From Anaerococcus tetradius ATCC 35098 (GTDB lineage Bacteria > Bacillota > Clostridia > Tissierellales > Peptoniphilaceae), in NCBI RefSeq assembly GCF_000159095.1, contig NZ_GG666297.1:284034-348033 (forward strand): a stretch of DNA of 64,000 nucleotides. The letters are read 5' to 3'. The translations under genes and the position numbers were made by a program. This document shows positions 61,970 through 64,000 of this stretch, piece by piece. How positions within the stretch are numbered: position 1 is the first letter of the stretch; each line of letters opens with the position of its first letter. The notes below the pieces were generated by a model. That model worked only from the letters and a program-made list of their open reading frames with translations, was not told the DNA's origin and did no database searches.

Positions 61970-62755
61970 ATGGTAAATGAAGCAGTAACTAGCCTCGATA
62001 AGGCAGTAATCCTTTCAGAAATTGCCTCAAATGCGGGGGCAATAATGCTTGCCAACGGAGCAGAAGTCTATAGGGTAGAAGATACAATTGAAAGGATAAT
62101 AAGGTCAAAGAAAAATATCAAAGACGTAGATGTATATTCAACTACCAATGTAATAGTAATATCTTTTTCCTTTAACGATGAAATCCACACCAACATTAGA
62201 AGGGTAAAATCAAGAACAAACAACCTTTATTTTATAAACAAGGTAAACTCATTTTCAAGGGACTTTGTCAATGGCCAATACACCCTCAATGATGCCTGGA
62301 ATGAATTACAAAAAATAAAAAAAGACCCAGGTCAACCCTACTGGATGCAAGTAATGGGATCTGCCATATCCTCAGCTGCCTTCCTTTTGATGCTTGATGG
62401 AAATTTTACAGATATGCTTATTTCCTTTATAGTTGGACTAGTATCCTACATAATAAGCTTTCAATTCCAAAAGGCGAAATTCGGTTTCTTTTTGGTAAAT
62501 TTCATAGCAGGAATAGTAGTAGGAGTAATGACCCTATCCTTTAGGTATTTCTTAGCTGACATAGAAGCGAACAAAATTGTTATAGCTTCAATGATGGCGT
62601 TTTTGCCAGGGATAACCCTAACTAATGCTATGAGGGACTTGATGAGTGGAGATGTTACAAGTGGCTTGACAGGTGCTACCACTGCCATACTAATATCTAC
62701 CGCCCTAGCCCTAGGCGTAGCTATGCCAATAACAATAGTAAGCTACTTCTTATAA
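61970..62755 (+). CDS. Threonine/serine exporter family, large subunit (YjjP-like)
   Basis: The 261-residue protein has an N-terminal soluble part (ILSEIASNAGAIMLANGAEVYRVEDTIERI) and about five membrane segments. The GAEVYRVEDT motif is the family hallmark. It is the ThrE N-terminal half, encoded as a separate gene, and would export threonine or serine (or succinate, as proposed for YjjPB) with the next gene product. It follows the J-domain gene by 8 bp. Confidence 0.9.
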   Translation: MVNEAVTSLDKAVILSEIASNAGAIMLANGAEVYRVEDTIERIIRSKKNIKDVDVYSTTNVIVISFSFNDEIHTNIRRVKSRTNNLYFINKVNSFSRDFVNGQYTLNDAWNELQKIKKDPGQPYWMQVMGSAISSAAFLLMLDGNFTDMLISFIVGLVSYIISFQFQKAKFGFFLVNFIAGIVVGVMTLSFRYFLADIEANKIVIASMMAFLPGITLTNAMRDLMSGDVTSGLTGATTAILISTALALGVAMPITIVSYFL

Positions 62756-62764
62756 GGAGGATAA

Positions 62765-63202
62765 ATGTATAGCTATCAATTCATCATATCATTTATTTGT
62801 GCAATAGGCTTTGCCCTAGTATTTCAAACACCGAGAAAGCCCCTTCTCATATCCTGCCTAAATGCAGGAATTGGCTGGGTAATATATAAATATATAACAA
62901 ACAAAACAGGCTCTGCCTATATGGCAACCTTCGTTTCAGCCTTTGTAATTGCTCTAATCTCAGAATACTGTGCCAAAATATTTAAGTATCCAGCTATAAT
63001 CTTTATAGTACCAGGAGTAATAAACCTCTGCCCGGGAGAAGCAATATTTAACACGATGAAATACTTTATTGACAATGAAAATAATATGGTACTACTAAGC
63101 CTTTTCAAGGCCATGGCCCTTGCAGGCTCAATAGCCTTTGGTATTCTCTTATCCACATCATTTTCAACAAATATCAAAAACTTTAGAAGAAGGAAAAAAT
63201 AA
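62765..63202 (+). CDS. Threonine/serine exporter family, small subunit (YjjB-like)
   Basis: This 145-residue membrane protein has four hydrophobic segments with FALVFQTPRKPLLISCLNAGIGW, the PAIIFIVPGVINLCPGE motif and a basic end (NFRRRKK). It corresponds to the ThrE C-terminal domain and pairs with the upstream gene. Its stop is immediately followed by the msrA start. Confidence 0.9.
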   Translation: MYSYQFIISFICAIGFALVFQTPRKPLLISCLNAGIGWVIYKYITNKTGSAYMATFVSAFVIALISEYCAKIFKYPAIIFIVPGVINLCPGEAIFNTMKYFIDNENNMVLLSLFKAMALAGSIAFGILLSTSFSTNIKNFRRRKK

Positions 63203-63688
63203 ATGAAAAAAATAATATATCTAGCAGGGGGATGTTTTTGGGGAGTAGATGCCTATTTTTCTAGCATAAAGGGAGTTTTAGAAACAGAAACTGCCTATGC
63301 TAATGGCAAAACGAAGAAAACTTACTATGAAAACCTAAAAACAACAGACCATGCTGAAACAGTAAAAATAACATACGATGACGAGCTAATAAGTCTAAAA
63401 GAAATCCTAGAATACTTCTACTACATAGTAGATCCCTTTTCCATAAACAAGCAAGGAAATGATAGGGGCAGACAATATAGGACAGGAATCTATGCAGAAG
63501 ATGAAGAAACTTTACAAATAGCTAGGAAATTTCTTGAAGACAAACAAAAAAATGAAAAAGAAAAAATACAAATCCAAGTAGAAAAACTAAAAAACTATGT
63601 AAAAGCAGAAGAATATCACCAGGATTACCTAAAGAAAAATCCTCTGGGCTACTGTCACATCAACCTATCAGACAAGCCTAAAATCTAG
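63203..63688 (+). CDS. msrA: Peptide-methionine (S)-S-oxide reductase
   Basis: The 161-residue enzyme repairs oxidised methionine. The active site GGCFWG is at 10-15, with HAETVKITYD and EYHQDYLKKNPLGYCH behind. The final Cys in GYCH may serve as the resolving residue. No MsrB domain is attached. Its ATG is directly at the end of the exporter gene, so it is the last gene of that operon. Confidence 0.95.
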   Translation: MKKIIYLAGGCFWGVDAYFSSIKGVLETETAYANGKTKKTYYENLKTTDHAETVKITYDDELISLKEILEYFYYIVDPFSINKQGNDRGRQYRTGIYAEDEETLQIARKFLEDKQKNEKEKIQIQVEKLKNYVKAEEYHQDYLKKNPLGYCHINLSDKPKI

Positions 63689-63701
63689 ACTTTAAATAAG
63701 G

Positions 63702-63739
63702 AAAATCAAGATGGGAAAACTCGTCTTGATTTTTTTTAT
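63702..63739 (+). terminator. Terminator after msrA
   Basis: AAATCAAGA and TCTTGATTT form the stem, followed by TTTTTT. Confidence 0.9.
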
Positions 63740-63746
63740 AAAAAAT

Positions 63747-63775
63747 TTGACAGGCATAATCAAACATGGTATTAT
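63747..63775 (+). promoter_or_regulatory. Consensus promoter with no gene behind it in the window
   Basis: TTGACA (63747-63752) and TATTAT (63770-63775) are 17 bp apart. Downstream are a 6-bp hairpin GTCGGC/GCTGAC near 63782 and a 9-bp palindrome ATCAAAAAG/CTTTTTGAT at 63911-63934, but no protein-coding frame. It may drive a small RNA or a gene beyond the window. Confidence 0.65.
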
Positions 63776-63950
63776 GTATTAGTCGGCAAGAGCTGACACA
63801 AGAACCAAACAAATTAAATAGACAATAACATAACCTAAAATTCTTTTGAAATAAAGGATAACAAAAAAAATCACGCATCAGATGAAATGAAAAAGTGAAC
63901 CTTCAATTAAATCAAAAAGTATAATCTTTTTGATGCAGAACTTAAACAAC

Positions 63951-64000
63951 CCTGTCATTCCGACAGAGCGAAGCGAGGAGGAATCTCTTAAACATTTCAA
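63951..64000. repeat. Mosaic intergenic hairpin repeat, tract 6 (cut by window end)
   Basis: CATTCCGACAGAGCGAAGCG followed by AGGAGGAATCTC is another member of the hairpin repeat family. The outer arms are ATTCC/GGAAT and the apical part is CGAAGCG. Confidence 0.75.

Overview
The window looks like a chromosome segment of a low-GC, Gram-positive, fermenting anaerobe. An Anaerococcus- or Peptoniphilus-like member of the Tissierellales is my best guess. The grounds are AT-rich codons, strong AGGAGG ribosome binding sites, consensus TTGACA/TATAAT promoters, an acyl-CoA dehydrogenase/ETF gene, an Nfn-type transhydrogenase, AddAB instead of RecBCD, and a Wzx/Wzy capsule locus with a CpsB/C/D phosphoregulatory module. 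The placement is inference, since no marker gene such as rRNA is present.

Layout. 0-7.3 kb: the end of an acyl-CoA dehydrogenase fused to an ETF-alpha domain; a guanine riboswitch controlling a purine permease and guanine deaminase; a nucleoside deoxyribosyltransferase; an NAD synthase whose glutaminase half has lost its catalytic Cys; a phosphoesterase whose stop codon lies inside a tRNA gene. 7.3-9.4 kb: a prophage graveyard behind that tRNA (late-regulator, HNH and terminase remnants), with an intact toxin-antitoxin pair and the second copy of a 193-bp MITE. 9.5-12.7 kb: Zur-like repressor facing a ZnuA-ZnuC-ZnuB zinc uptake set. 12.8-25.2 kb: an NYN-domain gene with a structured leader, then a tightly overlapped yaaA-sbcD-sbcC-addB-addA run for DNA repair.

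25.2-50 kb is a surface polysaccharide region. An LCP ligase is followed by a MurJ-type flippase, a nucleotide-sugar dehydratase, an aminotransferase and an initiating sugar phosphotransferase. A markedly AT-rich, probably transferred core comes next: decarboxylase, ATP-grasp enzyme, one dead and three intact glycosyltransferases, deacetylase, Wzy, Wzx and a CDP-glycerol transferase. Then come the UDP-N-acetyl-L-fucosamine genes capE, capG and capF, tagD for CDP-glycerol, and a convergent ugd that carries an N-terminal helix-turn-helix domain. The likely product is a capsule containing L-FucNAc, a UDP-amino-sugar, glycerol phosphate and possibly glucuronate and an amino-acid decoration. Chain length and tyrosine phosphorylation genes (Wzz, BY-kinase, PHP phosphatase) sit separately at 53.4-56 kb.

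Between these two capsule blocks (50.6-52.9 kb) is the least familiar system in the window. A small sigma factor is divergent from a YvrJ-like membrane peptide, an NlpC/P60-like amidase with SH3 domain, and a DUF1659/DUF2922 pair. Two copies of an 18-bp motif, each with a GGGAA box 16-17 bp upstream, precede the two parts of the module and may be the promoters read by that sigma factor. Mosaic hairpin repeats with compensatory stem changes fill the intergenic spaces around all the polysaccharide blocks. One ~103-bp copy occurs inverted on either side of the main capsule locus.

56.8-64 kb: short-chain and aldo-keto reductases, the two Nfn subunits, a relic of an ABC exporter, a membrane J-domain protein, a two-gene ThrE-type exporter, msrA, and a consensus promoter with no gene behind it.
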